This document shows positions 29,334 through 39,011 of a stretch of DNA of 64,000 bases, piece by piece (within the stretch, counting starts at the first letter, position 1; each line of letters begins with the position of its first letter). A program made the translations under genes and the position numbers. The stretch is from assembly GCF_034344865.1 (NCBI RefSeq), contig NZ_CP133774.1:6572001-6636000 (forward strand), read 5' to 3'. The DNA comes from Pseudomonas sp. 10S4 (GTDB lineage: Bacteria; Pseudomonadota; Gammaproteobacteria; Pseudomonadales; Pseudomonadaceae). The notes beneath the pieces are model-generated. The model saw nothing but the letters and a program-made list of their open reading frames with translations. It searched no databases and was not told the origin of the DNA.

Positions 29334-31205
29334 TCAGTAACGCTTGATGTCAGCTTCGCTTTCCAACTGCTTGCGGTAGGCCGCAAAGTCTTGCTGGCCA
29401 ACACGCGAAGCGAGGAAGCGACGGTATTGAGCCTTCTCTTCATCGGTCGGCGCTGTGGCTTCGTTCACGCCGTTAAGACGCACGATCACCAGGCTACCAT
29501 CGGCCAGGGTCACGCTGCTGAACGTCGGCTTGTCCTTGGCGGCTGGCTTAGGCATGCGGAACAGCGCTTGCAGCACGGTTGGGTCAACCCCTTCCTGCGC
29601 ACGAGTGGCTGCTGCGGTGACTTTCCAGTTCTGGCCGTCGATCGCCTTGTCCAGCGGTGTCTTGCCATCGCGCAGGCTGGCGATCAGCTCATCAGCCTTG
29701 GTCTTGGCGGCAGCACTGGCGTGCTCCTTGGCCAATTGCGTGCGGATGCTGGCAGCCACGCTTTCCAGTGGCAACTGCGAAGGCTTCAAGTGCTCTTTGG
29801 CATGCAGCACGATCACGGTTTCCGGGTCCAGTTCGATGGCGGTGCTGTTGGCACCTTCATCCAGTACTTCTTGACTGAACGCTGCAGTGACTACGGCACG
29901 GTTGGCCGCAACACCTTCGCCACCTTCACGACCGAACGGTGCGGAAGTGTGAACGGTCAGTTTCAGGTCCTGCGCTGGCTGGACCAGGTCAGAAGCTTCG
30001 AACGCGGAGTCTTCCAGTTGCTTGCTCGCCTCAACGAAACGCTGCTCGACCTGCTGGGTTTTCAGCTCGCGGGTCAGCTTGCCTTTGAGGCTGGCAAACG
30101 TTGGAACTTCCGGCGCTTCAACACCCAACAGCTTGATCAGGTGGAAACCGAAGTCGGTACGAATTGGCTGGGATACTTGATCCTTGGTCAACGAATACAG
30201 GGCTTTTTCGAACGCTGGATCGTAGACACCAGGACCGGCGTAACCGAGGTCACCACCGTTGTTCGCCGAACCCGGATCCTGGGAGAATTCCTTGGCCAGA
30301 GCCTCGAATTTCTCGCCTTTGGCCAGACGCGCCTGAACTTCTTCGATCTTGGCCTTGGCTTGCGCCTCGGTGACCTTGTCGTTCACTTCGATCAGAATGT
30401 GCGCAGCCCGGCGTTGTTCGGCCAGGTTGGCGGTTTCTTTCTGATAGGCCGCTTGCAGGTCTTCGTCTTTAACGCTGATTTCGTCGAAGAAGGAAGCCTT
30501 CTTCAACTCCAGGTAATCGATGACCACCTGATCCGGCGTCATGAATTCCTTCGCGTGCTCGTCGTAGTAAGCCTTGACCTCATCGTCGGTCAGCTTCACA
30601 GCTGCCGGGTCAACCTTGATGTTCAAGGAAGCGAAATCGCGAGTCTGTTTTTCCAGACGGGCGAAGGCCAGAACCTGTGCGTCAGTGACAAAACCACTAC
30701 CCGCCAGGCCAGCGCGCAGCTGACCGATCAGCATTTCCTGAGCCAGCATCTGGCGGAATTGCATGCGGCTGTAGCCCAACTGACGAATCACCTGGTCAAA
30801 ACGCTCAGAACTGAACTTGCCGTCAGCCTGGAATTCAGGCGTCTGCAGGATCACTTGGTCCAAAGCAGCTTCGGAGAAAGCGAATTTCGATTTCTCTGCG
30901 CCTTGCAGCAGCAGTTTGCGATCGATCAGGCCTTTGAGGGCCGATTCGCGCAGCATTTTTTCGTCGAGCAAGGAAGCGTCGAAATCCTTACCCAGCTGTT
31001 GCATCAGCTGACGGCGTTGCATGTCGACAGCCTGGCTCAGCTCGTTCTGGCTGATCTCTTCGCCGTTGACCTTGGCCGCATCATTGCTGTGCGTCGTGGC
31101 CTTGAAAATGGCATCGAAACCGGTCAAAGCCATCAGTGCAACGATGACCCCGATAATGGTCTTGGCAATCCAGCCTTGTGAATTGTCCCTGATATTCTGC
31201 AGCAT
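29334..31205 (-). CDS. ppiD: Periplasmic folding chaperone / parvulin-like PPIase PpiD
   Basis: The 623-residue protein has an N-terminal membrane anchor (GWIAKTIIGVIVALMALTGFD), a SurA-like chaperone region and a parvulin domain near residues 265-355 (QRRAAHILIEVNDKVTEAQAKAKIEE ... GGDLGYAGPGVYDPAFEKALYSL). A C-terminal SurA-like half follows. It associates with the Sec translocon and assists outer-membrane protein folding. It follows lon-hupB as in other pseudomonads and enterics, but a terminator and the tRNA-like sequence separate it from hupB. Confidence 0.96.
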   Translation of the reverse strand: MLQNIRDNSQGWIAKTIIGVIVALMALTGFDAIFKATTHSNDAAKVNGEEISQNELSQAVDMQRRQLMQQLGKDFDASLLDEKMLRESALKGLIDRKLLLQGAEKSKFAFSEAALDQVILQTPEFQADGKFSSERFDQVIRQLGYSRMQFRQMLAQEMLIGQLRAGLAGSGFVTDAQVLAFARLEKQTRDFASLNIKVDPAAVKLTDDEVKAYYDEHAKEFMTPDQVVIDYLELKKASFFDEISVKDEDLQAAYQKETANLAEQRRAAHILIEVNDKVTEAQAKAKIEEVQARLAKGEKFEALAKEFSQDPGSANNGGDLGYAGPGVYDPAFEKALYSLTKDQVSQPIRTDFGFHLIKLLGVEAPEVPTFASLKGKLTRELKTQQVEQRFVEASKQLEDSAFEASDLVQPAQDLKLTVHTSAPFGREGGEGVAANRAVVTAAFSQEVLDEGANSTAIELDPETVIVLHAKEHLKPSQLPLESVAASIRTQLAKEHASAAAKTKADELIASLRDGKTPLDKAIDGQNWKVTAAATRAQEGVDPTVLQALFRMPKPAAKDKPTFSSVTLADGSLVIVRLNGVNEATAPTDEEKAQYRRFLASRVGQQDFAAYRKQLESEADIKRY

Positions 31206-31270
31206 GCGTCCCCCAGAAACGGTTGAACTTCAAAGTTAGGCAACCGTGGAGCGTGGGTAGAATCCGGATA

Positions 31271-31297
31271 GAAGAAAGGCGCATCCGAGGATGCGCC
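31271..31297 (-). terminator. Terminator after hupB / tRNA-like sequence
   Basis: On the minus strand, GGCGCATCC-TC-GGATGCGCC followed by TTTCTTC. It ends the hupB transcript, which would include the tRNA-like sequence. Confidence 0.83.
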
Positions 31298-31307
31298 TTC
31301 TCGTAAC

Positions 31308-31385
31308 TGACGGAGCGGACCGAGGGCTCGAACATGCGACCCTCGGTGTCTCAGATCAGCGATATGCTGACTGGACTACCGCTCC
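31308..31385 (-). pseudogene. Degenerate tRNA-Asp-like sequence
   Basis: Acceptor halves are intact: GGAGCGG at 31385-31379 pairs with CCGCTCC at 31318-31312. GTAGTCCAGTC, GGGTCGC and GTTCGAG segments match Pseudomonas tRNA-Asp. However, the anticodon position reads GAG instead of GTC, the anticodon stem no longer pairs, the T-stem is disrupted with two extra bases, and the 3' end reads TCA rather than CCA. A functional cloverleaf is therefore unlikely. In related genomes a tRNA-Asp can lie near hupB, so this may be a decayed copy or a retained tRNA-like processing element. It is followed by a terminator. Confidence 0.7.
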
Positions 31386-31438
31386 GCTGCCAGGTCAGGC
31401 ATGACCCCGACCCGGATAGGCAAAAACCTGAATCGAAC

Positions 31439-31711
31439 TTAGTTGACAGCTTCTTTCAGTGCTTTACCGGCTTTGAAACCTGGTTTTTTAGCAGCTGCGA
31501 TTTCCAGCGTCTTACCGGTCTGTGGGTTACGACCAATGCGAGCTGGACGATCAGTTACGGAGAAAGTACCGAAACCAACCAGAACAACAGAGTCGCCAGC
31601 CTTGAGAGCGCCAGTGACGGATTCGATTACAGCGTCCAGCGCACGGCCAGCAGCAGCTTTCGGGATATCAGCGGATGCAGCGATAGCATCAATCAGTTCC
31701 GACTTGTTCAC
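31439..31711 (-). CDS. hupB: DNA-binding protein HU-beta
   Basis: A GTG start at 31711 with GGGGA upstream gives 90 residues ([25 protein letters not shown]). The protein carries the HU beta-arm motif [12 protein letters not shown] and ends ALKEAVN. It is a dimeric nucleoid protein that bends DNA. A near-consensus sigma-70 promoter lies at 31808-31836, so it is expressed independently of lon upstream. Confidence 0.96.
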   Translation of the reverse strand: MNKSELIDAIAASADIPKAAAGRALDAVIESVTGALKAGDSVVLVGFGTFSVTDRPARIGRNPQTGKTLEIAAAKKPGFKAGKALKEAVN

Positions 31712-31807
31712 TCTAAGTCCCCTTATATCTATTTTGAGTATGATTCTAAGTTTTTTGGTGAAAGCAAAAACGAGTGCTGAATGGCCTACAGACACTTAAG
31801 AGCCGCT

Positions 31808-31836
31808 TTATAACAAGGGCTCTAAAAAGCTGTCAA
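31808..31836 (-). promoter_or_regulatory. Sigma-70 promoter of hupB
   Basis: On the minus strand, TTGACA (31836-31831) and TTATAA (31813-31808) are spaced by exactly 17 bases, about 97 bases upstream of the hupB start. Perfect -35 and near-perfect -10. Confidence 0.8.
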
Positions 31837-31860
31837 GGAAGCCCCCCAGGCAAATGCGTA

Positions 31861-34259
31861 CTAATGCGTGCTAATTCTTTCCTTAGAGTCAGACTCGCGT
31901 TTTTCATCCTTTGCAACTATCTCAGGAGCCACATCCGGTAAGGGCTCCGGCGCGTATTGCAGCGCAATTTGCAGGACCTCGTCAATCCATTTAACCGGTT
32001 TAATCTGTAGATCTTGCTTGATATTGTCAGGAATTTCCTTCAGATCGCGTACGTTCTCTTCAGGAATGATCACCGTCTTGATCCCGCCACGGTGTGCAGC
32101 GAGCAGTTTTTCTTTCAAACCGCCGATCGCCAATACCTGGCCACGCAAGGTGATTTCGCCGGTCATGGCGACGTCTGCGCGTACAGGAATCCCGGTCAAT
32201 GCTGACACCAGGGCCGTGCACATGCCTACACCAGCGCTAGGGCCGTCCTTCGGGGTCGCCCCTTCCGGCATATGGATGTGCGTGTCGCGCTTCTCGTGGA
32301 AGTCCAGGGGGATCCCCAGGCTCTTGGCACGGCTGCGGACAACGGTCAGGGCTGCGGTGATCGATTCGACCATCACATCACCCAGCGAACCGGTCTTGAT
32401 CAACTGGCCTTTACCCGGTACGACGGCAGCCTCGATGGTCAGCAATTCGCCACCCACCTGAGTCCACGCCAGGCCGGTCACTTGACCGATCTGATCCTGG
32501 GATTCAGCCAGGCCGTAGCGGAATTTACGCACACCCAGGAAGTGTTCCAGCATCTCGGCGGTGACTTTCACCGAGAAGCGTTTCTCCATAGCATGCTCTT
32601 TGACCGTCTTGCGGCAAACCTTGGCAATCTGGCGCTCAAGCCCCCGTACACCGGCTTCGCGAGTGTAATAGCGGATGATGTCGCGGATCGCTTCGGCTTC
32701 GAATTCCAGCTCGCCTTTCTTCAAGCCGTTGGCAGCAATCTGCTTGGGCGAGAGGTATTTGACGGCGATGTTGATCTTCTCGTCTTCGGTGTAACCCGGC
32801 AGACGAATCACTTCCATCCGGTCCAGCAGCGCCGGTGGAATGTTCATGGAGTTGGAGGTGCAAAGGAACATCACATCGGATAGGTCGTAGTCGACTTCCA
32901 GATAGTGATCGTTGAAATTGTGGTTCTGCTCAGGGTCGAGCACTTCCAGCAACGCCGACGCCGGGTCACCGCGCATGTCGCTGCCCATTTTGTCGATTTC
33001 ATCGAGCAGGAACAGCGGGTTGCGAACCCCCACCTTTGTCATCTTTTGAATCAATCTTCCTGGCATCGAACCGATGTAAGTACGGCGATGACCACGAATT
33101 TCCGCTTCATCACGCACACCACCGAGGGCCATACGGACGAATTTGCGGTTAGTGGCGTGAGCAATCGACTCCGCCAAGGAGGTTTTACCAACCCCTGGAG
33201 GACCGACCAGGCACAACACCGGACCACGAATTTTCTTCACGCGCTTTTGCACGGCGAGGTATTCGAGGATGCGTTCTTTGACTTCGTCCAGACCGTAGTG
33301 GTCGGCGTCGAGAATGTCTTCTGCACGGGCAAGGTCCAGACGCACCTTGCTCTGAGCCTTCCACGGCACCTGAACCAGCCAGTCGATGTACGAACGCACC
33401 ACTGTCGCTTCCGCAGACATTGGCGACATTTGTTTCAGCTTGTTCAGTTCGCCCTGGGCCTTGGCCAAGGCATCTTTGGGCAGGCCAGCGGCATCGATGC
33501 GCTTTTTCAGCTCTTCGATTTCGTTGTGGCCTTCCTCGCTGTCGCCGAGCTCTTTCTGAATGGCCTTCATCTGCTCATTCAGGTAGTACTCGCGCTGACT
33601 GCGCTCCATCTGTTTTTTGACGCGACCGCGAATACGTTTTTCGACTTGCAGCAGATCGATCTCGGCATCCAGCAACGCCAGAACGTGCTCGACCCGGGCC
33701 GACAAATCGATAATTTCGAGGATTTCCTGCTTCTGCTCGATCTTCAGGGCCATGTGCGCGGCCATGGTGTCAACCAGGCGGCCTGGCTCGTCGGGATGCT
33801 ATTGAGCGAGGACAGGACTTCAGCCGGGACTTTCTTGCCCAACTGCACATATTGTTCGAACTGAGCCAGCAGGCTGCGAACGAACACTTCCGATTCACGT
33901 TCCGGCGCGTCGACTTCGTCAATCAGCGAGACTTCGGCACGGCAGTGACCGTCCACTTCGCTGAAGCGCTCCACGGCGCCCCGCTGCTCACCTTCGACCA
34001 GAACCTTGACGGTGCCGTCAGGCAGCTTGAGCAGTTGCAGAACGGTCGCGATGGTACCTACGCGATAAAGTGCTTCTTCACCGGGATCGTCGTCAGCAGG
34101 GTTTCTCTGAGCCAGCAGAAGGATCTGCTTGTCGCCCGTCATCGCAGCCTCGAGGGCTTCGATGGATTTCTCGCGCCCCACGAACAGCGGGATAACCATG
34201 TGCGGATAAACCACAACATCACGCAATGGCAGGAGAGGCAATTCGATGGTTGTCTTCAT
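31861..34259 (-). pseudogene. lon: ATP-dependent protease Lon, one-base frameshift
   Basis: The first 154 or so residues (MKTTIELPLLPLRDVVVYPH, the Lon substrate-binding domain) are in one frame. The rest is in another, beginning [18 protein letters not shown] and including Walker [10 protein letters not shown] and the catalytic serine region [15 protein letters not shown]. The break is at the three-base run 33793-33795 (CCC on the coding strand). One more C gives 800 codons, the normal Lon length. Lon degrades misfolded and regulatory proteins and loss is pleiotropic, so a sequencing error is likelier than a real null. It follows clpX, with its own heat-shock-like promoter. Confidence 0.88.
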
Positions 34260-34319
34260 GATTTCGCCTCTACGGCGGCCATAAGGCCGTAAACAGATGG
34301 AAGTAAGCTTGAAACCAAG

Positions 34320-34346
34320 ATGGGGGCTGCTTTCAAAAAAAACAAG
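34320..34346 (-). promoter_or_regulatory. Heat-shock sigma-32-like promoter of lon
   Basis: On the minus strand, CTTGTTT (34346-34340), 14 bases, then CCCCAT (34325-34320). The sigma-32 consensus is CTTGAAA, 11-16 bases, CCCCATNT. It lies about 60 bases upstream of the lon start. lon belongs to the sigma-32 regulon in E. coli, which supports the call. Confidence 0.55.
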
Positions 34347-34375
34347 CGCAAAGAGGGTGTTAAAACGCTTTAAAA

Positions 34376-34398
34376 GAAAAGGGGCCCGAAGGCCCCTC
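34376..34398 (-). terminator. Terminator of clpX
   Basis: On the minus strand, AGGGGCCTTCGGGCCCC followed by TTTTCTTTT, 22 bases beyond the clpX stop. Confidence 0.88.
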
Positions 34399-34420
34399 CT
34401 TTATTCCAGCAGCGCGACGC

Positions 34421-35704
34421 TTAAGCGTCTGGCGCAGCCTTGGCAGTCGGCTCACTGTTTTCGTAGATATACAGTGGCTTGGACTTGCCTTCGATAACGC
34501 TTTCATCGATCACTACTTTACTCACCTCGGACTGCGAGGGGATTTCATACATAGTGTCGAGCAATACACCTTCGAGAATCGAACGCAGTCCACGGGCACC
34601 GGTCTTGCGTTCCAGGGCACGTTTGGCGACCGATTTCAGTGCGTCGGCCCGGAATTCCAGGTCCACGCCTTCCATCTCGAACAACTTGGCGTACTGCTTG
34701 GTCAGAGCATTTTTCGGCTCGGTGAGGATCTGCATCAAAGCAGCCTCATCAAGCTCGTCCAGCGTGGCAAGTACCGGCAGACGGCCGACGAATTCCGGAA
34801 TCAGACCAAACTTGACCAAATCGTCAGGCTCGACTTCACGCAGGGATTCACCGACTTTCTTGCCTTCTTCCTTGCTGCGCACTTCTGCGTTGAAACCGAT
34901 GCCACCCTTGGTGGAACGGTTTTGAATGACTTTCTCCAAACCGGAGAACGCACCACCGCAAATGAACAGGATGTTACGGGTGTCGACCTGCAGGAATTCC
35001 TGCTGCGGATGCTTGCGACCACCTTGCGGCGGAACGGAAGCGACCGTGCCTTCGATCAACTTGAGCAAGGCTTGCTGCACGCCTTCACCGGAAACATCCC
35101 GGGTGATCGACGGGTTGTCAGACTTACGCGAGATCTTGTCGATCTCATCGATGTAGACAATGCCCATCTGGGCTTTTTCTACGTCGTAATCGCACTTCTG
35201 CAGCAGCTTCTGAATGATGTTCTCGACATCTTCACCTACATAACCCGCCTCGGTGAGGGTGGTTGCGTCGGCGATGGTGAACGGAACGTTCAGCAAACGA
35301 GCCAGTGTTTCGGCAAGCAGGGTTTTACCCGAGCCTGTCGGGCCGATCAGCAAGATGTTGCTTTTGCCAAGTTCGACGTCGTCATTCTTTTTGTCACGCT
35401 GGTTCAGGCGCTTGTAGTGGTTGTACACCGCTACGGCCAGAACCTTCTTCGCACGTTCCTGACCAATTACATACTGATCAAGGATGCCGCTGATTTCTTT
35501 AGGCGAAGGCAATTTATGCGCGCTGCTCTCGGCCTGGGCTTCCTGCACCTCCTCACGGATGATGTCGTTGCACAGGTCGACGCACTCGTCGCAAATAAAG
35601 ACCGAGGGGCCGGCAATCAACTTACGCACTTCATGCTGGCTTTTGCCACAGAAGGAGCAATAGAGCAGCTTGCCGTTGTCCTCGCCGTTGCGGGTGTCAG
35701 TCAT
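34421..35704 (-). CDS. clpX: ClpX, ATPase subunit of ClpXP protease
   Basis: The start at 35704 ([23 protein letters not shown]) gives 427 residues, the Pseudomonas length. An N-terminal zinc-binding domain (CSFC ... CDECVDLC) recognises substrates. The AAA+ module follows with Walker [13 protein letters not shown], Walker [11 protein letters not shown] and [19 protein letters not shown]. ClpX unfolds tagged proteins and feeds them to ClpP. The gene is 112 bp downstream of clpP and ends in a strong terminator. Confidence 0.97.
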   Translation of the reverse strand: MTDTRNGEDNGKLLYCSFCGKSQHEVRKLIAGPSVFICDECVDLCNDIIREEVQEAQAESSAHKLPSPKEISGILDQYVIGQERAKKVLAVAVYNHYKRLNQRDKKNDDVELGKSNILLIGPTGSGKTLLAETLARLLNVPFTIADATTLTEAGYVGEDVENIIQKLLQKCDYDVEKAQMGIVYIDEIDKISRKSDNPSITRDVSGEGVQQALLKLIEGTVASVPPQGGRKHPQQEFLQVDTRNILFICGGAFSGLEKVIQNRSTKGGIGFNAEVRSKEEGKKVGESLREVEPDDLVKFGLIPEFVGRLPVLATLDELDEAALMQILTEPKNALTKQYAKLFEMEGVDLEFRADALKSVAKRALERKTGARGLRSILEGVLLDTMYEIPSQSEVSKVVIDESVIEGKSKPLYIYENSEPTAKAAPDA

Positions 35705-35816
35705 TCGTTCGATCCAAATCCGATAGGCTTGCAACACAAGATGAAGGCTATTGCGGGCTTTTTCAAGCCCGCTGGTGATCGGAGCAGCCGACCTAGCCTA
35801 TTTTGAGCTGCTTATT

Positions 35817-36452
35817 TTAAGCGGGGCGCTGGCTGATCACTTCATCGATCAACCCATACTCACGCGCAGCTTCTGCACTCATGAAGTTATCGCGGTTGGT
35901 GTCACGCTCGATTTCTTCAAGAGTGTGCCCGCTATGCTTGGCCATCAGCGTGTTGAGACGCTCACGAATGAAGAGGATTTCCTTGGCATGGATTTCGATA
36001 TCCGACGCCTGGCCCTGGAAACCGCCCAATGGCTGGTGAATCATCACGCGCGAGTTCGGCAGGCAGAAACGCTTGCCAGGGGCACCGGCCGTCAGCAGGA
36101 ACGCGCCCATGCTGCACGCTTGACCGATACAGGTGGTCGACACGTTTGGCTTGATGAACTGCATGGTGTCGTAGATCGACATGCCCGCCGTCACCGAACC
36201 GCCCGGGGAGTTGATATAGAGATGGATGTCCTTGTCCGGGTTTTCCGCTTCAAGGAACAGCAGTTGCGCACAGATCAGGTTGGCCATGTAGTCCTCTACC
36301 GGGCCAACCAGAAAGATCACTCGCTCCTTGAGAAGGCGCGAGTAAATGTCGTAAGCGCGCTCGCCACGAGCAGACTGCTCGACAACCATCGGGACCAGGC
36401 CGCCTGCGGCCTGGATATCAGAGTTCTGCTGAATATACGAATTACGGAACAT
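35817..36452 (-). CDS. clpP: ClpP, proteolytic subunit
   Basis: The 211-residue protein has the catalytic Ser in [11 protein letters not shown], His in [10 protein letters not shown] and Asp in [11 protein letters not shown]. It forms a double heptamer that degrades polypeptides delivered by ClpX or ClpA. It lies between tig and clpX, the conserved gamma-proteobacterial order tig-clpP-clpX-lon-hupB-ppiD. Confidence 0.97.
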   Translation of the reverse strand: MFRNSYIQQNSDIQAAGGLVPMVVEQSARGERAYDIYSRLLKERVIFLVGPVEDYMANLICAQLLFLEAENPDKDIHLYINSPGGSVTAGMSIYDTMQFIKPNVSTTCIGQACSMGAFLLTAGAPGKRFCLPNSRVMIHQPLGGFQGQASDIEIHAKEILFIRERLNTLMAKHSGHTLEEIERDTNRDNFMSAEAAREYGLIDEVISQRPA

Positions 36453-36491
36453 GCTCTGCAGTCACTCCCAAATAGTTATGTCTTGAATACG

Positions 36492-36519
36492 CATAAGCCA
36501 GCACGAAGGCTGGCTTATG
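36492..36519 (-). terminator. Hairpin between tig and clpP
   Basis: CATAAGCCAGC and GCTGGCTTATG form an 11-bp perfect stem just after the tig stop. No strong T-run follows, so it may be a partial terminator or an mRNA-processing hairpin. Confidence 0.6.
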
Positions 36520-36546
36520 GTGATTACTTCTTACCGCAAAAAGCGA

Positions 36547-37857
36547 TCAGTCGGCTTGTGGAGCTTCTGCCGGCTTGACTGCTTCTTCGTAAGAGACCGA
36601 TTTGTCGGTCACGTTAGCCTTCTGCAGAACAGTATCCACAACTTGTTCTTCCAGCACAACCGAACGGACTTCGTTCAGTTGCTGGTCGTTCTTGTAGTAC
36701 CAGGACACAACCTGCTCAGGCTCTTGGTAGGCCGAAGCCATTTCCTGAATCATTTCGCGAACGCGGGCTTCGTCTGGCTTGAGGTCGAATTGCTTGACCA
36801 CTTCAGCCACGATCAGACCCAGAACAACGCGGCGCTTGGCTTGTTCTTCGAACAGCTCGGCCGGCAGTTGGTCAGGCTTGATGTTGCCGCCGAACTGCTG
36901 AACAGCCTGCACGCGCAGACGGTCAACTTCGTTGGACAGCAGAGCCTTAGGCACTTCGATCGGGTTGGTGGCCAGCAGACCGTCCATTACCTGATTCTTG
37001 ACCTTGGATTTGATCGCCTGACGCAGTTCGCGCTCCATGTTCTTGCGAACTTCGGTGCGGAAGCCTTCCAGACCAGTTTCCTTGATGCCGAATTGAGCGA
37101 AGAATTCTTCGTTCAGCTCTGGCAGTTTTGGCTCGGAAACAGTGTTCACGGTAACGGTGAACTCAGCGGCTTTGCCAGCCAGGTCGAGGTTCTGATAGTC
37201 CTCTGGGAAGCTCAGGTTCAGAACGCGCTCTTCGCCGGCTTTAGCGCCAACCAGACCGTCTTCGAAACCAGGGATCATGCGGCCGGAACCGATAACCAGC
37301 TGAGTGCCTTTGGCGGAACCGCCAGCGAACACTTCGCCGTCAACCTTGCCAACGAAATCGATGTTCAGTTGGTCGTCGTTCTGAGCAGCGCGATCGGCCA
37401 CTTCGAAACGGGTGTTCTGCTTGCGCAGCACGTCCAGCATTTTGTCCAGATCAGCGTCAGCCACGTCAGCGCTCAGGCGCTCAACGGCGATACCGTCGAA
37501 ACCGGCTACAGTGAACTCCGGGAACACTTCGAAAATTGCGACGTATTCCAGATCTTTGCCAGCTTCGATCGACTTAGGCTCGATCGAAGGAGCGCCAGCC
37601 GGGTTCAGCTTCTGCTCAACAACAGCTTCGTAGAAGGAGGACTGGATCACATCGCCTACGGCTTCCTGACGTGCATCAGCGCCAAAGCGACGCTTGATTT
37701 CACTCATTGGCACTTTGCCTGGACGGAAGCCAGCAATCTTGGCCTTTTGCGCGGTCTGCTGCAGACGCTTGTTGACCTGAGTCTCGATGCGCTCAGCCGG
37801 CACGGTGATGCTCATGCGGCGCTCAAGAGCAGAAGTATTTTCAACAGAAACTTGCAT
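36547..37857 (-). CDS. tig: Trigger factor
   Basis: The start at 37857 gives 436 residues ([29 protein letters not shown]). The ribosome-binding signature GFRPGKVP lies near residues 43-50. The FKBP-like PPIase domain includes [19 protein letters not shown], and the C-terminal chaperone arm follows. It binds the ribosome exit tunnel and assists nascent chains. The region 37858-38216 upstream contains its promoter and no other gene. Confidence 0.97.
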   Translation of the reverse strand: MQVSVENTSALERRMSITVPAERIETQVNKRLQQTAQKAKIAGFRPGKVPMSEIKRRFGADARQEAVGDVIQSSFYEAVVEQKLNPAGAPSIEPKSIEAGKDLEYVAIFEVFPEFTVAGFDGIAVERLSADVADADLDKMLDVLRKQNTRFEVADRAAQNDDQLNIDFVGKVDGEVFAGGSAKGTQLVIGSGRMIPGFEDGLVGAKAGEERVLNLSFPEDYQNLDLAGKAAEFTVTVNTVSEPKLPELNEEFFAQFGIKETGLEGFRTEVRKNMERELRQAIKSKVKNQVMDGLLATNPIEVPKALLSNEVDRLRVQAVQQFGGNIKPDQLPAELFEEQAKRRVVLGLIVAEVVKQFDLKPDEARVREMIQEMASAYQEPEQVVSWYYKNDQQLNEVRSVVLEEQVVDTVLQKANVTDKSVSYEEAVKPAEAPQAD

Positions 37858-38216
37858 GGATATTCCTCGTTGCACAGACGTTAGCCGGCCGTTTCCGACC
37901 CCAGAATCAAGGGCATGCATTCTAGTGGGTCAAACTCAAGAAGTCACCCTACTGAAAACGGGTAAAAAAGCAGCAGGCAATTTATAGGCGAGGGACAAAC
38001 GGTTGCGCCTCGCCCTGTTAGCAAATACAGCCAATGAAACCAGGGCTCTGCACCAACCCTTCTATATAGAAGAAGTTGCCAATTATCTCCCTGACAGCCG
38101 ATCTTGCGAGCAAGGCCGGCGGGTGGCGCGGCATCATCGAGAAACATAAATACGACGAAACACCCCGCCCCTGCGACCCAGAACCTGCAGCCGCTGATCA
38201 CTCGAACCGCTAAAAC

Positions 38217-38249
38217 AAAAAAGGCGCCAGACTGTTAAATCTGGCGCCT
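38217..38249 (-). terminator. Terminator of the tRNA operon
   Basis: On the minus strand, GGCGCCAGATTTAACAGTCTGGCGCC followed by TTTTTTG lies directly after the last tRNA-His. A nearly identical hairpin follows the first tRNA-His. Confidence 0.88.
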
Positions 38250-38258
38250 CTCGAAATA

Positions 38259-38334
38259 TGGGGTGGACGAAGGGGATCGAACCCTCGACAACGGGAGTCA
38301 CAATCCCGTGCTCTACCAACTGAGCTACAACCAC
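38259..38334 (-). tRNA. tRNA-His (GTG)
   Basis: This 76-nt cloverleaf has acceptor GTGGTTG / CGTCCAC, anticodon loop TTGTGAC (anticodon GTG), T-loop GTTCGATC and an encoded CCA. It is identical over its length to the second copy at 38553-38628. It is the last gene of the Arg-His-Leu-His operon. Confidence 0.95.
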
Positions 38335-38411
38335 CATATTGCCTCACAAAGAAGCCAAAAAACTTCCTTGCTGCGCCCCCTTCAAGCCAACGGCCTGAGT
38401 GAAGCTGTATT

Positions 38412-38496
38412 TGGTGCGGATGAAGAGACTCGAACTCTTACACCTTGCGGCGCTGGAACCTAAATCCAGTGTGTCTACCAATTCCACCACATCCGC
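38412..38496 (-). tRNA. tRNA-Leu (TAG)
   Basis: This 85-nt class II tRNA begins GCGGATGTGGTGGAATTGG. It has anticodon loop ATTTAGG (TAG), a long variable arm (GCCGCAAGGTGT) and an encoded CCA. It reads CUA/CUG-type leucine codons and lies between the two identical tRNA-His genes. Confidence 0.95.
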
Positions 38497-38515
38497 GCTT
38501 GAAGCTTTTAAAGCA

Positions 38516-38547
38516 AAGGCGCCAGACTATTAATCTGGCGCCTTTTA
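38516..38547 (-). terminator. Hairpin between first tRNA-His and tRNA-Leu
   Basis: On the minus strand, AAAAGGCGCCAGATTAATAG and TCTGGCGCCTTTGC form a terminator-like stem, almost the same as the operon terminator at 38217-38249. It suggests a duplicated tRNA-His plus hairpin module. Confidence 0.75.
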
Positions 38548-38552
38548 AAATA

Positions 38553-38628
38553 TGGGGTGGACGAAGGGGATCGAACCCTCGACAACGGGAGTCACAATCC
38601 CGTGCTCTACCAACTGAGCTACAACCAC
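38553..38628 (-). tRNA. tRNA-His (GTG), second copy
   Basis: This 76-nt gene is identical to tRNA-His at 38259-38334 (anticodon GTG, encoded CCA). It follows tRNA-Arg in the operon and is followed by a terminator-like hairpin. Confidence 0.95.
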
Positions 38629-38662
38629 CATGTGCTGCGCTACTTGTGCCAAAGCTGCCTAA

Positions 38663-38739
38663 TGGCGCACCCGGCAGGACTCGAACCTGCGACCATCCGC
38701 TTAGAAGGCGGATGCTCTATCCAGCTGAGCTACGGGCGC
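38663..38739 (-). tRNA. tRNA-Arg (TCT)
   Basis: This 77-nt gene begins GCGCCCGTAGCTCAGCTGG. It has anticodon loop CTTCTAA (anticodon TCT), T-loop GTTCGAGT and an encoded CCA. It reads the rare AGA codon. It is first in the operon, about 115 bp from the promoter. Confidence 0.95.
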
Positions 38740-38853
38740 CTTATTAATCTGTACTCTTGGAGGACTACAAACTAAGTGCTTCCAGTCTTGCAGAACCGTA
38801 ATCCCGCTCGACCTTCTCATCCAGTGCTAGGCTGTGCCCGACAAGTGCGACGA

Positions 38854-38882
38854 ATAGTATAGAGCGCCCCAAAGGCAGTCAA
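38854..38882 (-). promoter_or_regulatory. Promoter of the tRNA operon
   Basis: On the minus strand, TTGACT (38882-38877), 17 bases, TACTAT (38859-38854). A GC-rich stretch (GTCGCACTTGTCGGGC) follows the -10, as in stringently controlled stable-RNA promoters. Confidence 0.68.
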
Positions 38883-39011
38883 ATCCTTTTTAAAAAAATT
38901 CATTTAATTAAAGGGCTTAGAGGAATTTGCAGACCAAGCGCCTTTGCCCTCACCTCTTGGCATGCGAGAATGCGCTCTCTTTTTTCCCCTCTCGATGGTT
39001 AACCACGCGCA

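Noticed and set aside
29184..31181. Long plus-strand open frame (665 codons) opposite ppiD
   Set aside because: It is a mirror of the ppiD codon pattern with no recognisable domain or ribosome site.
36517..37884. Long plus-strand open frame (455 codons) opposite tig
   Set aside because: It is a shadow of the trigger factor gene, with a composition that mirrors it and no domain.
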